This document shows positions 28,257 through 38,704 of a DNA stretch of 38,704 bases, in pieces. The position numbers and the translations under genes were made by a program. This DNA is from an uncultured Clostridia bacterium (GTDB lineage Bacteria; Bacillota; Clostridia; TANB77; CAG-508). Under the pieces are notes generated by a model. That model did not search any database. It worked only from the letters and a program-made list of their open reading frames with translations, and was not told where the DNA came from. The stretch is taken from positions 1 through 38,704 of the forward strand of contig CANRNR010000016.1 of NCBI GenBank assembly GCA_947632035.1. Reading direction: 5' to 3'. The number at the start of each line of letters is the position of its first letter. The stretch's first letter is position 1.

Positions 28257-30257
28257 TTAGCTAGATACTTCTGAAAAATATTCATTTATTCTGTTAATCA
28301 ATTCTTGTTTTACTTCTTCGATAGTCATTCCTTCAACTTGTGCTCCTGCTAAGGTTATATGGCCTCCTCCGCCTAATTTTTCTAGTATAACTTGTACATT
28401 TATGTCACCTATTGAGCGACCACTTATATATACTTTTTCTCCTATTTTTCCTATAACAAATGATGCTGTTATATCACTAATTGTAAGAAGTTCATCTGCT
28501 GCTTTTGCACATATAAGGTTTGCTTCTTTATCGTTTTGGTCATAAATTGAAATTCCTATTGTTTCGTTTACTATTTCTGCATTTTCTACTATTTTTGAAA
28601 TTTTGTTATAGGTTTTTAAATCGCTTTGGAACCATTTTTTAACTTTTATAATATCTATACCACATTTTCTTAAATATGCTGCTGCTTCAAATGTTCTTAC
28701 ACCTGTTTTAAATGTAAAGTTTTTAGTATCCATCATTATTCCTGCATATAAAGCTTCCGCTTCTATTGTTAATAATTCAATTTCTTTTGGAGCATATTCT
28801 AATATTTCTGTAACAAGCTCTGATGCTGATGAAGCATATACTTCATGGAATGTAAGTATTGCATCTTCAATGCAATCTGGACTTTTTCTATGGTGGTCTA
28901 TTATAACAACTTTACTTGTTTCTTCTAATAGTTCTGGCACTTCTACATAAGTTTGCTTATGAGTATCTACAACTATAAGAAGTGTGTCTGGTGAAATTTT
29001 TGACATTGCTTCTGCTTTATTTATAATAATTTGAGAATATTCGTCATTTTCTTTTGCAGTTTCAATGAAATTGTTTAAGTTTGTTCCTGTATTGTTGTTT
29101 ATAACATATGCTTCTACACCTAAAGTTTTAGCTAAACGATATAAGCCCATACTAGCACCCATTGAATCCATATCTCCATTTGTATGTCCCATTATCATTA
29201 CATTTTTTGCTTGTTGCATTAGTTCTTGAAGAGCATGTGATACTATTCTTGCTTTTACCTTTGTCCTCTTTTCTACTTCTTGGCTTTTTCCACCAAAGAA
29301 AATGTATTTTCCATCTTCTTCTCTAACAACTGCTTGATCTCCACCTCTACCTAATGCAATATCTACACCTGCTTGTGCTGATTTATATTTTTCGTAGTTT
29401 GATTCTCCTTCTTTTGAAATGGCAATACTTAATGTTACTGGTATTTTTTCTGAAAGTTCTAATTCTTTTATTGTATCTAATATATTAAATTTTTGCTCTT
29501 CTAACATACTTAAATATTTTTGTTCAAAAATACATATAAATGTATCTCTTTCAGATTTAATAATTAACCCTTCAAATGTTCCTGCCCAGTCATAGAGTGT
29601 TTTTTCGATTGCAGCAAGTAATATTGGTTTTTGTTCATCTTCTATTCTTTGATTTATTTCTTCGAAGTTATCTATCATGATGACTCCAACACATATTTGA
29701 GATTCTTCATAATCTTTTTTAATTTCAACATTTTTAGTTTCATCTAAGAAATATAGAGTTAAAATATATTCTTGTTTTACTTTCGTGTAATTACCTAGAA
29801 TTTCATAAATTTTATTTCCTACTTCTATTTCTTTATGAACTTTCTTTTCTGGATCTTCTTCATTGTTTTCTATTTCTAACTTAATTTCTTTTATTGCTTC
29901 GTCTAGAACACTTTTAATATCAGTATTTACAAATTCCTTTTCAAATTTTGAACTTTTCCAAAGTATATTTCCATTTGTTTCGATAATTATTAATGGAAAT
30001 GGTGTATGCATTAATGTATTTTTTGCTGTTTTGTCTAAGTGAAATGTTAAATCTTGTATATGTTCTGTTAACTCTGTTTTATTTTTTTGATTATTGAAGT
30101 ATGTGTAAATAAGTACCATGGCATAAAATAAAATTGCTGGTGCTATGTATTTTACGTCTAAAACGCATATTATTACTAATAGCACAGCAATAATAATTAA
30201 ATATATCTTTGTTTTTGACAATATTCCTTCAAATACTTTTTTATTGTCTTTTTGCAT
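28257..30257 (-). CDS. gdpP: GdpP-type cyclic-di-AMP phosphodiesterase
   Basis: A membrane-bound enzyme that hydrolyses the essential second messenger c-di-AMP to pApA, affecting potassium, osmolyte and cell-wall homeostasis. The 666-residue protein has two N-terminal membrane helices (about 19-33 and 38-54), a PAS-like region (about 75-170), a degenerate GGDEF domain (about 180-320) and a DHH/DHHA1 module. Catalytic-type motifs are GHTNGDMDSMGA (about 354), VVDTHK (about 432), DHHRKS (about 451) and GGGGH (about 627). The first motif has NGD where NPD is commoner; the metal-binding His and Asp residues are kept. Length and order match the family. The nearest AAGGA is about 16 nt before ATG, longer than usual. 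The often adjacent rplI is absent here; an adhesin follows. Confidence 0.95.
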   Translation of the reverse strand: MQKDNKKVFEGILSKTKIYLIIIAVLLVIICVLDVKYIAPAILFYAMVLIYTYFNNQKNKTELTEHIQDLTFHLDKTAKNTLMHTPFPLIIIETNGNILWKSSKFEKEFVNTDIKSVLDEAIKEIKLEIENNEEDPEKKVHKEIEVGNKIYEILGNYTKVKQEYILTLYFLDETKNVEIKKDYEESQICVGVIMIDNFEEINQRIEDEQKPILLAAIEKTLYDWAGTFEGLIIKSERDTFICIFEQKYLSMLEEQKFNILDTIKELELSEKIPVTLSIAISKEGESNYEKYKSAQAGVDIALGRGGDQAVVREEDGKYIFFGGKSQEVEKRTKVKARIVSHALQELMQQAKNVMIMGHTNGDMDSMGASMGLYRLAKTLGVEAYVINNNTGTNLNNFIETAKENDEYSQIIINKAEAMSKISPDTLLIVVDTHKQTYVEVPELLEETSKVVIIDHHRKSPDCIEDAILTFHEVYASSASELVTEILEYAPKEIELLTIEAEALYAGIMMDTKNFTFKTGVRTFEAAAYLRKCGIDIIKVKKWFQSDLKTYNKISKIVENAEIVNETIGISIYDQNDKEANLICAKAADELLTISDITASFVIGKIGEKVYISGRSIGDINVQVILEKLGGGGHITLAGAQVEGMTIEEVKQELINRINEYFSEVSS

Positions 30258-30286
30258 ATTTTATTTAATCAATTCCTTTCTTTTTT

Positions 30287-30315
30287 TATACAAAGGACTA
30301 TTTTGCCTTTGTATA
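30287..30315 (-). promoter_or_regulatory. Hairpin at the predicted 5' end of the gdpP transcript
   Basis: TATACAAAGG and CCTTTGTATA form a perfect 10-bp stem with a 9-nt loop, beginning about where transcription from the promoter at 30323-30351 should start. A 5'-terminal stem could stabilise the mRNA; in DNA it could be an operator. Confidence 0.6.
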
Positions 30316-30322
30316 CATGTAT

Positions 30323-30351
30323 ATTGTACTATTATTTATTGTTTATGTCAA
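30323..30351 (-). promoter_or_regulatory. gdpP promoter
   Basis: TTGACA (30351-30346), 17 nt, TACAAT (30328-30323). It lies between the nucleotidyltransferase stop and gdpP, so gdpP has its own promoter. No clear terminator separates it from the gene upstream. Confidence 0.75.
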
Positions 30352-30381
30352 TTGATTAAGCTTCTTATTTTTATATTTTAT

Positions 30382-30690
30382 TTATTTTTCATACACAACC
30401 ACTCCTGTTTGTTTTATTTCTTTATCTATTAAAGAATCTTTTATTATTTCATATTTTTCAAATCCATCAACTTCTTTTTTAAATTTTTCTTGTATTTGAC
30501 ATATTAATTTTAATAACGCAAAACCTTTTAATTTTGATTTCGTATCTATTATTAAATCTATATCACTTGTTTTTGTAGCTTCTTTTTTTGCATATGAACC
30601 GAATAATATTACTTGATATACAGGTTTATCTTTTAATACAGATTCTAATATTTGACTTATTTCTTCAATTGTATATACTTTTTCGCTCAT
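30382..30690 (-). CDS. Minimal nucleotidyltransferase-fold protein (MNT-like)
   Basis: A 102-residue protein with the pol-beta-type nucleotidyltransferase signature: G31-S32 in FGSYAKKEATKTSDIDL, and Asp43 and Asp45 as metal ligands. The ribosome site AAGGAG is about 8 nt before the ATG. Small MNT proteins often act as the antitoxin of HEPN/MNT toxin-antitoxin pairs, where they AMPylate the HEPN toxin, but no HEPN-like gene sits beside it. It has its own promoter, between rpoC and gdpP. Substrate and partner are therefore unknown; a solitary housekeeping or relic role is as likely as a toxin-antitoxin one. Confidence 0.85.
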   Translation of the reverse strand: MSEKVYTIEEISQILESVLKDKPVYQVILFGSYAKKEATKTSDIDLIIDTKSKLKGFALLKLICQIQEKFKKEVDGFEKYEIIKDSLIDKEIKQTGVVVYEK

Positions 30691-30714
30691 GCTATCAACT
30701 CCTTTTATATATAT

Positions 30715-30744
30715 ATTTTACCCTTTTTTTATACTTACTGTCAA
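30715..30744 (-). promoter_or_regulatory. Promoter of the nucleotidyltransferase gene
   Basis: TTGACA (30744-30739), 18 nt, TAAAAT (30720-30715), ending about 25 nt before the ATG, so the leader is very short. Confidence 0.7.
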
Positions 30745-30784
30745 TTGTTAAGGCTAAAATCATTGATTTTTCATTTGCATAGTT

Positions 30785-30820
30785 AAAAATAGGATGCTCA
30801 ATTTGAACATCCTATTTTTT
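30785..30820 (-). terminator. rpoC terminator
   Basis: AAAAATAGGATG and CATCCTATTTTT flank an 11-nt loop and end in a T-run, about 30 nt after the rpoC stop. A good intrinsic terminator closing the rpoB-rpoC unit. Confidence 0.9.
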
Positions 30821-30851
30821 TGTTTATTTAACTGTATTATTTTTATTTTGT

Positions 30852-33800
30852 TTATTCAGCTGTAGTTGTTTCTGCTTCATTGGCATTTTCAGTACTTTCC
30901 TCTTCATCTTTTTCTGTGCTTATATGTGTGTCTTTGTAAATTGGAAGTCCTGTTCCTGCTGGGATTAATTTACCAATAATTACGTTTTCTTTTAAGCCTA
31001 TTAACTCATCAACTTTACCTTTAACAGCAGCTTCTGTTAATACTCTTGTTGTCTCTTGGAATGATGCAGCTGATAAGAAGCTTTCTGTAGCAAGTGATGC
31101 TTTTGTAATTCCTAGTAAAATACGTTTTCCTGTAGCTGGTCTCTTTCCCTCTTTAACTGCTTCTTCGTTCTTGTCTTCGAAATCGTGTACATCTACTAAT
31201 GAACCTGCAAACATGTCTGTATCTCCATTGTCTTCTACTCTTACTTTCTTAAGCATTTGTCTACCAATTACTTCAATGTGTTTATCGTTGATATCAACAC
31301 CTTGGTTACGATAAACTTTTTGAACTTCTTGAATTAAGTATTCATATACTCCTTCTGGTCCTTTAATTGCTAAGATTTCATTTGGATTTATGGCACCTTC
31401 TATTAAGGCATCTCCTGCTTGTACTTCGTCTCCATCTTTTACACGTAATTTAGATCTAAATGGAATTGTGTATGTTTTTGAGTCATCTTTTGATGTAACA
31501 ATAACTTCTTTCTTCTTTTTGTCTTCTGAGATTTTAACAGTTCCGTCTATTTCAGTAATAACTGCTAATCCCTTTGGTTTTCTTGCTTCAAATAGTTCCT
31601 CAACCCTTGGAAGACCTTGTGTAATATCTGCTACACCTGCAACACCACCAGAGTGGATAGTTCTCATTGTTAGCTGTGTACCAGGCTCACCAATTGATTG
31701 AGCTGCTATAATACCAACAGATTCACCAATGTTTACTTCATCACGTGTTGCTAAGCCCATACCATAACATTTACGGCATACACCATGTTTTGTACGGCAT
31801 CCTAGTACAGAACGAACTTTAACTTGTTCCATACCTGTTGCAACTATTTTTTCTGCAATTTTTTCTGTAATCATTGTGTCTGGGTCTGCTATAACTTCTT
31901 TTGTTGTTGGATCTATAATTGTTTCTAATGGATATCTACCAATTAATCTTTCTGATAGTTTTTCAATTACTTGGTTTCCATCTCTAATGTCTGATATTAC
32001 TATTCCTTCATGTGTTCCGCAATCATCTTCACGAACGATAATGTCTTGTGATACATCTACTAATCTTCTTGTTAAGTAACCAGAGTCTGCTGTTCTTAAA
32101 GCTGTATCTGCTAAACCTTTTCTAGCACCATGGGCAGAAATGAAATACTCTAGTGCATCAAGTCCTTCACGGAATGATGATGTAATAGGAATTTCTACTG
32201 TTTTACCTGTTGTGCTTGCCATAAGTCCACGCATACCTGCGATTTGTCTTAATTGGTTTAAGTTACCTCTTGCTCCAGATTGGCTCATCATATATACTGG
32301 GTTTAAGTCTTCAAAGTTATTTTTCATAGCTTCTGTAACATCATCTGTTGCTTTCTCCCAGATTTTAATAACTGAGTTATATCTTTCATCGTTAGTTATT
32401 AAACCACGTTTATATTGTTTTAATACCTCATTTACTTGTACATTTGCATCTGCTAAAATTTGTTTTTTAGCTTCTGGTACTTTAACATCATCTACTGAAA
32501 CTGTAATACCAGCTGTTGTAGAGTGTTTGAAGCCCATTGATTTAATGTAGTCTAGTAATTCTGCTGTTGCACTTAAACCATTGCTGTTTATTGATTTTTC
32601 AATGATTTTTCCTAAGTTTTTCTTAGCAACTGCAAAATTAATTTCTGGTTCAAATAAGTTTTCTGGTTTTGTTCTATCAACAAAGCCTAAGTTTTGAGGA
32701 ATACCTTCGTTGTATATAAGTCTTCCAACTGTTGTTTCTATTTTACGAGTTTCTAAAACTCCGTCTACTTCTTTTTGAACTCTTACTTTAATTTTAGCAT
32801 GTAAGCCTAAGTCATGGTTTTCATAGGCAATTACTGCTTCTTCTGGTGAAGAATAATAATTTCCTTCTCCCATTTCTCCTGCAACTTCCATTGTTAAGTA
32901 ATAACTTCCTAAAATCATATCTTGTGTAGGTACTGTAACTGGTTTACCATCTTGTGGTTTTAAAAGGTTATTTACTGAAAGCATTAAATATCTTGCTTCT
33001 GCTTGTGCTTCTGGTGATAATGGTAAGTGAATAGCCATTTGGTCACCATCGAAGTCTGCGTTAAATGCAGTACATACTAATGGGTGAAGTTTGATTGCTC
33101 TACCTTCTACTAATACTGGCTCGAATGCTTGAATACCAAGTCTATGTAGTGTTGGAGCACGGTTTAGAAGTACTGGATGGTCTTTAATAACATCTTCTAG
33201 AATATCCCATACTTCTGGTCTTAATCTTTCTACCATTCTCTTTGCATTTTTTATATTGTGTGCTAAGCCTCTACCTACTAATTCTTTCATAACAAATGGT
33301 TTGAATAATTCTACTGCCATTTCTTTTGGCACACCACATTGATATAATTTTAATTCTGGTCCTACTACTATAACTGAACGTCCTGAATAGTCAACACGTT
33401 TACCTAGTAAGTTTTGACGGAATCTACCTTGTTTTCCTTTTAATAAATCTGATAAAGATTTTAAAGGTCTATTTCCAGCACCTGTAACTGGTCTACCACG
33501 TCTTCCGTTATCAATTAGGGCATCTACTGCTTCTTGTAACATTCTTTTTTCGTTACGTACTATAATTTCTGGAGCACCTAATTCTAATAATCTTTTTAAA
33601 CGATTATTTCTGTTTATTACTCTACGATATAAATCGTTTAAGTCTGATGTAGCAAATCTACCACCATCTAATTGTACCATTGGTCTTAAATCTGGTGGAA
33701 TAACTGGAATTACGTCCATTATCATCCATTCAGGTCTATTTTTAGATAAACGGAAAGCTTCTACTGTATCTAATCTTTTTACTAATTTAGCTCTTTTTTG

Positions 33801-34403
33801 CTCACTTGCTTTTTCAAGTTCTTTCTTTAATTTTTCAGCTAATTTATCAACATCTATTTCTCTTAATAATTCTTGGATAGCTTCTGCACCCATTTTTGCT
33901 TTGAAAGAGCCTACTCCATATTTTTCTTCTGCATCATGATATTCTTTTTCAGATAATACTTGACCTTTAATTAGTCCACTTGTACCTTTATCTACTACTA
34001 TATATGATGCAAAATATATAACTCTCTCTAAGCTTCTTGGTGTAATGTCAAGCATTAAACCAATTCTACTTGGAATTCCTTTGAAATACCAAATATGTGC
34101 AACTGGTGCTGCAAGCTCGATATGTCCCATTCTTTCACGTCTTACTTTAGATTTAGTTACTTCTACACCACACCTATCGCAGACAATACCTTTATATCTT
34201 ACTCTTTTATATTTTCCACAATGGCATTCCCAGTCTTTTGTTGGTCCAAATATTCTTTCACAGAATAGACCATCTTTTTCTGGCTTTAAAGTTCTGTAGT
34301 TGATAGTCTCAGGCTTTTTAACTTCACCTTTTGACCACTCTCTAATTTTTTCATCTGATGCTAATCCAATTTTAATCTTGTCAAAAATCTCTAATTCATC
34401 CAC
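30852..34403 (-). CDS. rpoC: RNA polymerase beta' subunit
   Basis: This subunit carries the catalytic magnesium site of RNA polymerase and forms the clamp. The 1183-residue protein has the N-terminal zinc site (C60, C62, C75, C78), the absolutely conserved NADFDGD (about 447-453) whose three Asp hold the active-site metal, and a second zinc cluster (CGTHEG, then [11 protein letters not shown] near 867). The C-terminus contains the conserved ASFQETT. Its length is near that of the Bacillus protein, with no large insertions. The start is GTG, with GGGGG about 10 nt upstream. It lies 181 nt after rpoB, the usual order. Confidence 0.99.
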   Translation of the reverse strand: MDELEIFDKIKIGLASDEKIREWSKGEVKKPETINYRTLKPEKDGLFCERIFGPTKDWECHCGKYKRVRYKGIVCDRCGVEVTKSKVRRERMGHIELAAPVAHIWYFKGIPSRIGLMLDITPRSLERVIYFASYIVVDKGTSGLIKGQVLSEKEYHDAEEKYGVGSFKAKMGAEAIQELLREIDVDKLAEKLKKELEKASEQKRAKLVKRLDTVEAFRLSKNRPEWMIMDVIPVIPPDLRPMVQLDGGRFATSDLNDLYRRVINRNNRLKRLLELGAPEIIVRNEKRMLQEAVDALIDNGRRGRPVTGAGNRPLKSLSDLLKGKQGRFRQNLLGKRVDYSGRSVIVVGPELKLYQCGVPKEMAVELFKPFVMKELVGRGLAHNIKNAKRMVERLRPEVWDILEDVIKDHPVLLNRAPTLHRLGIQAFEPVLVEGRAIKLHPLVCTAFNADFDGDQMAIHLPLSPEAQAEARYLMLSVNNLLKPQDGKPVTVPTQDMILGSYYLTMEVAGEMGEGNYYSSPEEAVIAYENHDLGLHAKIKVRVQKEVDGVLETRKIETTVGRLIYNEGIPQNLGFVDRTKPENLFEPEINFAVAKKNLGKIIEKSINSNGLSATAELLDYIKSMGFKHSTTAGITVSVDDVKVPEAKKQILADANVQVNEVLKQYKRGLITNDERYNSVIKIWEKATDDVTEAMKNNFEDLNPVYMMSQSGARGNLNQLRQIAGMRGLMASTTGKTVEIPITSSFREGLDALEYFISAHGARKGLADTALRTADSGYLTRRLVDVSQDIIVREDDCGTHEGIVISDIRDGNQVIEKLSERLIGRYPLETIIDPTTKEVIADPDTMITEKIAEKIVATGMEQVKVRSVLGCRTKHGVCRKCYGMGLATRDEVNIGESVGIIAAQSIGEPGTQLTMRTIHSGGVAGVADITQGLPRVEELFEARKPKGLAVITEIDGTVKISEDKKKKEVIVTSKDDSKTYTIPFRSKLRVKDGDEVQAGDALIEGAINPNEILAIKGPEGVYEYLIQEVQKVYRNQGVDINDKHIEVIGRQMLKKVRVEDNGDTDMFAGSLVDVHDFEDKNEEAVKEGKRPATGKRILLGITKASLATESFLSAASFQETTRVLTEAAVKGKVDELIGLKENVIIGKLIPAGTGLPIYKDTHISTEKDEEESTENANEAETTTAE

Positions 34404-34584
34404 GTTTATTTAGCCCCCTATATTTTATTTTCTTATGATAAAGGCTTTATTTTTGCTCTTATCATATCTTTGATGGCTTTTTCCCTTGCCATCTTTGGTT
34501 TTTTGTAATCTATTACTTTATAATATCCACCGCTGTACAATTTTTATTAGTCATTATATTGTACTGATTACAAAGGCTATTAAA
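34404..34584 (-). promoter_or_regulatory. rpoB-rpoC intercistronic region with two hairpins
   Basis: The 181-nt gap is long for a rpoB-rpoC junction. It contains GATGGC/GCCATC (34493-34472) and a longer imperfect stem TGATAAGAGC/GCCTTTATCA (34464-34436) ahead of the rpoC ribosome site. No good promoter was found. The hairpins may be mRNA processing or stability sites. Confidence 0.45.
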
Positions 34585-37500
34585 TTATTCTCCATCATCA
34601 TCAAGTAAATCTTGATCATTTAAAAGGTTATCTTCTCCTAAGTCTGTATCATCTAAAAGAATTTCTTCATCATCTAAATCTTCAAATAAGCTATCATCAT
34701 CTTCCATTTCATCATCTAATGGATCAACGTCTTCCCCTTCTTCTGTATAGCCGTCTGATAATTCTGATTCATCTACAACTTGTTCGTCTATTTTCTTAGC
34801 ATCTTCTATACTATTAAAATCTATTCCGTCTTCGATATTTTCTTTTAGTTCAAGCTCTTGGTTATCTTCTGATAGAAGTCTTACATCTAGTCCTAAAGAT
34901 TGAAGTTCTTTTATAAGTACTTTAAATCCTTCTGGTACTCCTGGTTCTGGTACATTCTCACCTTTTACTATTGCTTCATAAGTTTTTACTCTTCCTACGA
35001 TATCATCTGATTTAACTGTTAACATTTCTTGTAATGTATATGCAGCACCATAAGCTTCTAGTGCCCAAACCTCCATCTCACCAAAACGCTGTCCACCGAA
35101 TTGAGCTTTACCACCAAGAGGTTGTTGTGTAACAAGTGAGTATGGTCCAGTTGAACGAGCATGTATTTTGTCATCTACTAAGTGGTGTAGTTTTAACATG
35201 TACATTACACCAACTGTAATAGGGTGATCAAAAGGCTCTCCTGTTCTACCATCATATACTACTGTTTTTCCATCTTCGCTAAGTCCTGCTTTTCTAAATA
35301 ATTCTTTTATTTCATCGTCTGTTGCACCATCGAATACTGGTGTTGCTACCTTCCAGCCAAGTGCTCTTGCTGCCATACCTAAGTGTACTTCTAGAACTTG
35401 ACCTAAGTTCATACGTGAAGGAACACCTAATGGGTTTAATACGATGTCTACTGGTGTACCATCTGGCATGAATGGCATATCTTCTTCTGGTAATATTCTT
35501 GAAATAACACCTTTGTTACCATGACGACCAGACATTTTATCACCAACAGAGATTTTTCTCTTTGTTGCAATATAGCAACGAATTACTTGATTTACTCCTG
35601 GTGCTAATTCGTCTGAGTTGTCTCTAGTAAATATCTTAACATCTACTATTGTTCCTGCTTCACCATGTGGTACACGAAGTGATGTATCTCTAACTTCTCT
35701 AGCTTTTTCACCAAAGATTGCTCTTAATAATCTTTCTTCAGCAGTAAGTTCTGTTTCTCCTTTTGGTGTAACTTTACCAACTAGGATGTCTCCAGGTCTT
35801 ACTTCTGCACCAATTCTTATAATTCCGTTTTCATCTAGGTCTTTTAAGCTATCATCACCTACGTTTGGAATATCACGTGTGATTTCTTCTGGACCTAATT
35901 TTGTATCACGACATTCGCAGTCGTATTCTTCAATGTGAATAGATGTGTATACATCTTCTTTAACTAATCTTTCGCTAATTAAAACAGCGTCCTCATAGTT
36001 ATAACCTTCCCAAGTTGTGAATGCGATTAGTACGTTTCTTCCTAATGCCATTTCTCCATTTTTAGTAGCTGGACCATCGGCAATTAGTTCTCCTTCTTTT
36101 ACTTTTTCACCAACACTTACAACTGGTCTTTGGTTTATACATGTACCACCATTTGTTCTTTTGAATTTTCTTAAATGGTATACATCTAATTCATCTTTCT
36201 TATTTCTAATTTGAATTTCATCACCAGTTACTTTTTCTACGATACCATCATTTTTAGCAATAACTGTGATTCCTGAGTCTCTAGCTGCTCTGTATTCAAT
36301 ACCTGTTCCTACTATTGGTGCTTCTGGCATAAGCAAAGGAACTGCTTGACGTTGCATGTTTGCACCCATTAAAGAACGTTTTGCGTCATCATGCTCTAAG
36401 AATGGAATCATGGCTGCAGCTACAGATACTAATTGTTTTGGTGATACGTCTACGAAATCTACTTGGTTTTTATCTACCATTGTTATTTCTTCTCTGTGAC
36501 GTACACGAATTCTATCATTTACAAATCTTCCTTTTTCATCTACTGGTTCAGATGCTTGTGCGATTATGTATTTATCTTCTTGATCTGCTGACATATATAC
36601 TACTTCATCTGTTACAACACCAGTTTTGTGGTCTACTTTTCTATATGGTGTTTCTATAAATCCATATTCGTTTATAATAGCAAATGATGAAAGTGCTGAA
36701 ATTAAACCTACGTTTGGTCCTTCTGGTGATTCTATTGGGCATAATCTTCCATAGTGTGTATAGTGAATATCACGAACTTCGAAGCCTGCTCTCTCACGAG
36801 AAAGTCCTCCAGGTCCTAATGCTGAAATTCTTCTCTTATGAGTTAATTCTGATAGTGGGTTTGTTTGGTCCATGAATTGTGATAATTGTGAACTACCAAA
36901 GAATTCTCTAATTGAAGATGTTATTGGTTTTGTGTTAATTAAAGTTTGTGGAGTAACTACGTCTAAGTCTTGAATTGTCATTCTTTCACGAACAACTCTT
37001 TCTAGTCTTGTTAAACCAATTCTAAATTGATTTTGAAGTAATTCTCCAACGCAACGAATACGTCTATTTCCTAAATGGTCGATGTCATCTACATTTCCTA
37101 AACCATGTTCTAAGTTTAATAAATAGCTAATAGAAGCTATAATATCTTCTGTTGTAACATGTTTTGGAATAAGCTCATCAATTCTCTCTTTAATTACATC
37201 ATGTAAATCTTTTTTGTTTGTTGTATCAATTATTGATTTTAATACTGTGTAATTTACCATTTCTTTAATATGTAAATCACTTAAATCTACTTTTGGTAAA
37301 ACGCTGTGGATGTTAACTGTTGCATTACCAATTACTCTAACTGGTTTTCCATCAACATTAACATCTACCATGTTAATTCCTAGGTCTTGAATTTTAATTG
37401 CTACATCTTCTGTAATTGTAGCATCTTTTTCTACTAATACTTCGCCTGTTTCTGAATCTACAATGTCGCTATATGCAATTCTACCTGTAATTCTTGTTGC

Positions 37501-38343
37501 TAAGTTTAATTTTTGGTTGAATTTGTATCTACCAACTTTTGCTAAGTCATATCTTCTTTTATCGAAGAATAGACCATTGAATAAGTTTCTTGCAGCATCT
37601 GCTGTTGGAAGTTCACCTGGTCTTAATTTTCTGTAGATTTCAATTAAAGCTTCATCTTGAGTTTTAATAGGGTCTTTTTGGATTGTTGTTACTAATTTGT
37701 TTTCTTCTCCAAATAGTTGTATCATTTCTTCATCAGTAGTAATTCCTAATGCTCTTAATAATGTTGTAACAGGAATTTTTCTTGTTCTATCTACTCTAGC
37801 GTAGAAAACATCATTTCCGTCTGTTTCATATTCTATCCATGCACCACGAATAGGCATAACAGTAGATGTGTAAATTCTTCTACCTGTTTTGCTATCAAAG
37901 TCTTGTGCATAATAGCATCCTGGTGAACGAACTAACTGGCTAACAACAACTCTTTCTGCACCGTTTATTACGAAAGTTCCACTATCTGTCATAAGTGGGA
38001 AATCACCAAGATAAATTTCTTGCTCTTTAATTTCTCCTGTCTCACGATTGATTAGTCTTACTTTAACGTGTAATCTTGTAGAATAAGTTGCGTCACGCTC
38101 TTTAGCTTCTTCTAGTGTGTATTTTGTTTTTTCTTCCATGTAGTAGTCTAAGAATTCAAGTACAAGATTTCCAGAATAGTCAACAATTGGGGAAATATCT
38201 GCAAGTACTTCTCCTAAGCCTTCTTCTATGAACCAATTGTAGGAATCTTTCTGAACTTGAATTAAGTTTGGCATTTCGATTGAATCGCCGATTTTTGCAA
38301 AAGTTTTGCGAGAACATTTCTCGTGTTTAATTTCTTTTAACAA
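34585..38343 (-). CDS. rpoB: RNA polymerase beta subunit
   Basis: This subunit forms much of the active-site cleft and is the rifamycin target. The start is taken as TTG at 38343 because AGGGGTG lies 7 nt upstream; an in-frame GTG three codons earlier is part of that ribosome site. The product is about 1252 residues. The rifampicin-pocket region (about 480-510: [20 protein letters not shown], then [13 protein letters not shown]) keeps the Asp, His and Ser commonly mutated in resistance, so the enzyme is predicted sensitive. [20 protein letters not shown] near the C-terminus is diagnostic. After the conserved part there is an acidic tail of about 85 residues rich in Asp and Glu. It is first of the rpoB-rpoC pair, with its own promoter and long leader. 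Confidence 0.99.
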   Translation of the reverse strand: MLKEIKHEKCSRKTFAKIGDSIEMPNLIQVQKDSYNWFIEEGLGEVLADISPIVDYSGNLVLEFLDYYMEEKTKYTLEEAKERDATYSTRLHVKVRLINRETGEIKEQEIYLGDFPLMTDSGTFVINGAERVVVSQLVRSPGCYYAQDFDSKTGRRIYTSTVMPIRGAWIEYETDGNDVFYARVDRTRKIPVTTLLRALGITTDEEMIQLFGEENKLVTTIQKDPIKTQDEALIEIYRKLRPGELPTADAARNLFNGLFFDKRRYDLAKVGRYKFNQKLNLATRITGRIAYSDIVDSETGEVLVEKDATITEDVAIKIQDLGINMVDVNVDGKPVRVIGNATVNIHSVLPKVDLSDLHIKEMVNYTVLKSIIDTTNKKDLHDVIKERIDELIPKHVTTEDIIASISYLLNLEHGLGNVDDIDHLGNRRIRCVGELLQNQFRIGLTRLERVVRERMTIQDLDVVTPQTLINTKPITSSIREFFGSSQLSQFMDQTNPLSELTHKRRISALGPGGLSRERAGFEVRDIHYTHYGRLCPIESPEGPNVGLISALSSFAIINEYGFIETPYRKVDHKTGVVTDEVVYMSADQEDKYIIAQASEPVDEKGRFVNDRIRVRHREEITMVDKNQVDFVDVSPKQLVSVAAAMIPFLEHDDAKRSLMGANMQRQAVPLLMPEAPIVGTGIEYRAARDSGITVIAKNDGIVEKVTGDEIQIRNKKDELDVYHLRKFKRTNGGTCINQRPVVSVGEKVKEGELIADGPATKNGEMALGRNVLIAFTTWEGYNYEDAVLISERLVKEDVYTSIHIEEYDCECRDTKLGPEEITRDIPNVGDDSLKDLDENGIIRIGAEVRPGDILVGKVTPKGETELTAEERLLRAIFGEKAREVRDTSLRVPHGEAGTIVDVKIFTRDNSDELAPGVNQVIRCYIATKRKISVGDKMSGRHGNKGVISRILPEEDMPFMPDGTPVDIVLNPLGVPSRMNLGQVLEVHLGMAARALGWKVATPVFDGATDDEIKELFRKAGLSEDGKTVVYDGRTGEPFDHPITVGVMYMLKLHHLVDDKIHARSTGPYSLVTQQPLGGKAQFGGQRFGEMEVWALEAYGAAYTLQEMLTVKSDDIVGRVKTYEAIVKGENVPEPGVPEGFKVLIKELQSLGLDVRLLSEDNQELELKENIEDGIDFNSIEDAKKIDEQVVDESELSDGYTEEGEDVDPLDDEMEDDDSLFEDLDDEEILLDDTDLGEDNLLNDQDLLDDDGE

Positions 38344-38554
38344 AAAAATCACCCCTAATAAATATTAAGCAGAAAAAAATATTTATGATGATTAAATAAA
38401 AAGTCCTTCTTGTTTCTATAATTGGTTTACGAAATGTTTTGTTCCTGCTCTCCAAACATCCCATTTCCGTAAGGAATTATAGAACAATTCCTCTTTTTAT
38501 TTAAATTAACATAACAAGATTTAAAGTGTGTTTTATGTTTATTTTAAAATTTAC
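38344..38554 (-). promoter_or_regulatory. Structured rpoB leader with competing hairpins
   Basis: The predicted leader is about 210 nt. Three pairings exclude one another: a local hairpin GGAATT/AATTCC (38491-38473), an overlapping TTCC/GGAA hairpin (38476-38465), and a long-range stem joining 38487-38475 to 38423-38410 (TTGTTCTATAATT with AATTATAGAAACAA, one bulge). A U-rich stretch follows near 38400. It does not resemble the L10 leader as I know it. Function is inference. Confidence 0.5.
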
Positions 38555-38560
38555 CTAATA

Positions 38561-38590
38561 AGTATATCATATTCATAGAGCTTGTGTCAA
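38561..38590 (-). promoter_or_regulatory. rpoB promoter
   Basis: TTGACA (38590-38585), 18 nt, TATACT (38566-38561), just downstream of terminator-like hairpins, so rpoB-rpoC can be transcribed apart from the ribosomal-protein genes that usually precede it. Confidence 0.75.
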
Positions 38591-38607
38591 TGGTTTTACT
38601 TGGTTTT

Positions 38608-38652
38608 TTTGTAAAAATTTTGCTTTTGCAAAATTTTCGTTGCCAATGCAAC
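38608..38652 (-). terminator. Tandem hairpins ending an unseen upstream gene
   Basis: In gene sense, GTTGC/GCAAC (38652-38639) is followed by AAAATTTTGC-AAAA-GCAAAATTTT (about 38637-38613) and a T-containing tail. The second looks like an intrinsic terminator. The upstream gene, expected to be rplL by common gene order, is outside the window. Nothing else is seen from 38653 to the right edge. Confidence 0.65.
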
Positions 38653-38704
38653 AATTTTTTTCTAAAAAATGTAGTTATATTCTCGTTTCATATTTTTGTT
38701 TTTA

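Noticed and set aside
30382-30690. Complete HEPN/MNT toxin-antitoxin system
   Set aside because: No HEPN-like reading frame is adjacent; both neighbours are rpoC and gdpP.
38344-38554. L10 leader RNA
   Set aside because: It precedes rpoB rather than rplJ and lacks the features I associate with that leader.
1-38704. tRNA, rRNA, prophage or insertion sequence genes
   Set aside because: None seen; no transposase, integrase or RNA-gene signature was recognised on either strand.

Overview
The window is strongly AT-rich. Every supported gene lies on the minus strand, so the printed strand is the complement of the coding strand. Gene content points to a low-GC Gram-positive bacterium: Firmicutes-type rpoB and rpoC, a GdpP-type c-di-AMP phosphodiesterase, and very large thioester/isopeptide surface adhesins. 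The best guess is an uncultured or host-associated member of the Clostridia; this is inferred from protein style only.

In transcription order (right to left), 38704-38344 holds hairpins that probably end an unseen upstream gene, a good promoter, and a leader of about 210 nt that can fold in alternative ways ahead of rpoB. Then come rpoB (38343-34585), rpoC (34403-30852) and a rpoC terminator. Next are a 102-residue minimal nucleotidyltransferase (30690-30382) and gdpP (30257-28257), each with its own promoter. A 530-nt gap follows, with a 4 x 25-bp tandem repeat, a perfect 22-bp inverted repeat and the control region of the first adhesin.

The left 28 kb is an adhesin locus. Three tandem paralogues (27724-20765, 20469-16327, 16030-10769) share one plan: signal peptide, thioester domain with conserved Cys and Gln, alternating 'DLALRKFI' (DUF11/isopeptide-like) and SpaA/Cna_B modules, and a C-terminal membrane helix followed by KK. 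They differ in module number (6+4, 4+1, 5+2). Their 3' ends, and one intergenic region with the following 5' end, are nearly identical in DNA, so the array looks like a product of unequal crossing-over. A fourth, even larger protein (from 10389, running off the left edge) has a long basic N-terminus, a membrane segment, SpaA domains, 14 beta-propeller-like repeats, jelly-roll-like repeats and MucBP domains. Its frame is broken at about 3575.

The most notable signal is non-coding. All four adhesin genes carry the same upstream module: a 17-bp direct-repeat box resembling the WalR/YycF consensus and overlapping a palindrome, then a T(A)ATCCGTAA element, then a good -35/-10 promoter. Gaps are 16/26/26/27 nt and 41/51/51/52 nt, so they differ by about one helical turn. 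This predicts that the adhesins form one regulon under a shared, DNA-face-sensitive regulator. The other genes' promoters in the window do not appear to carry it.
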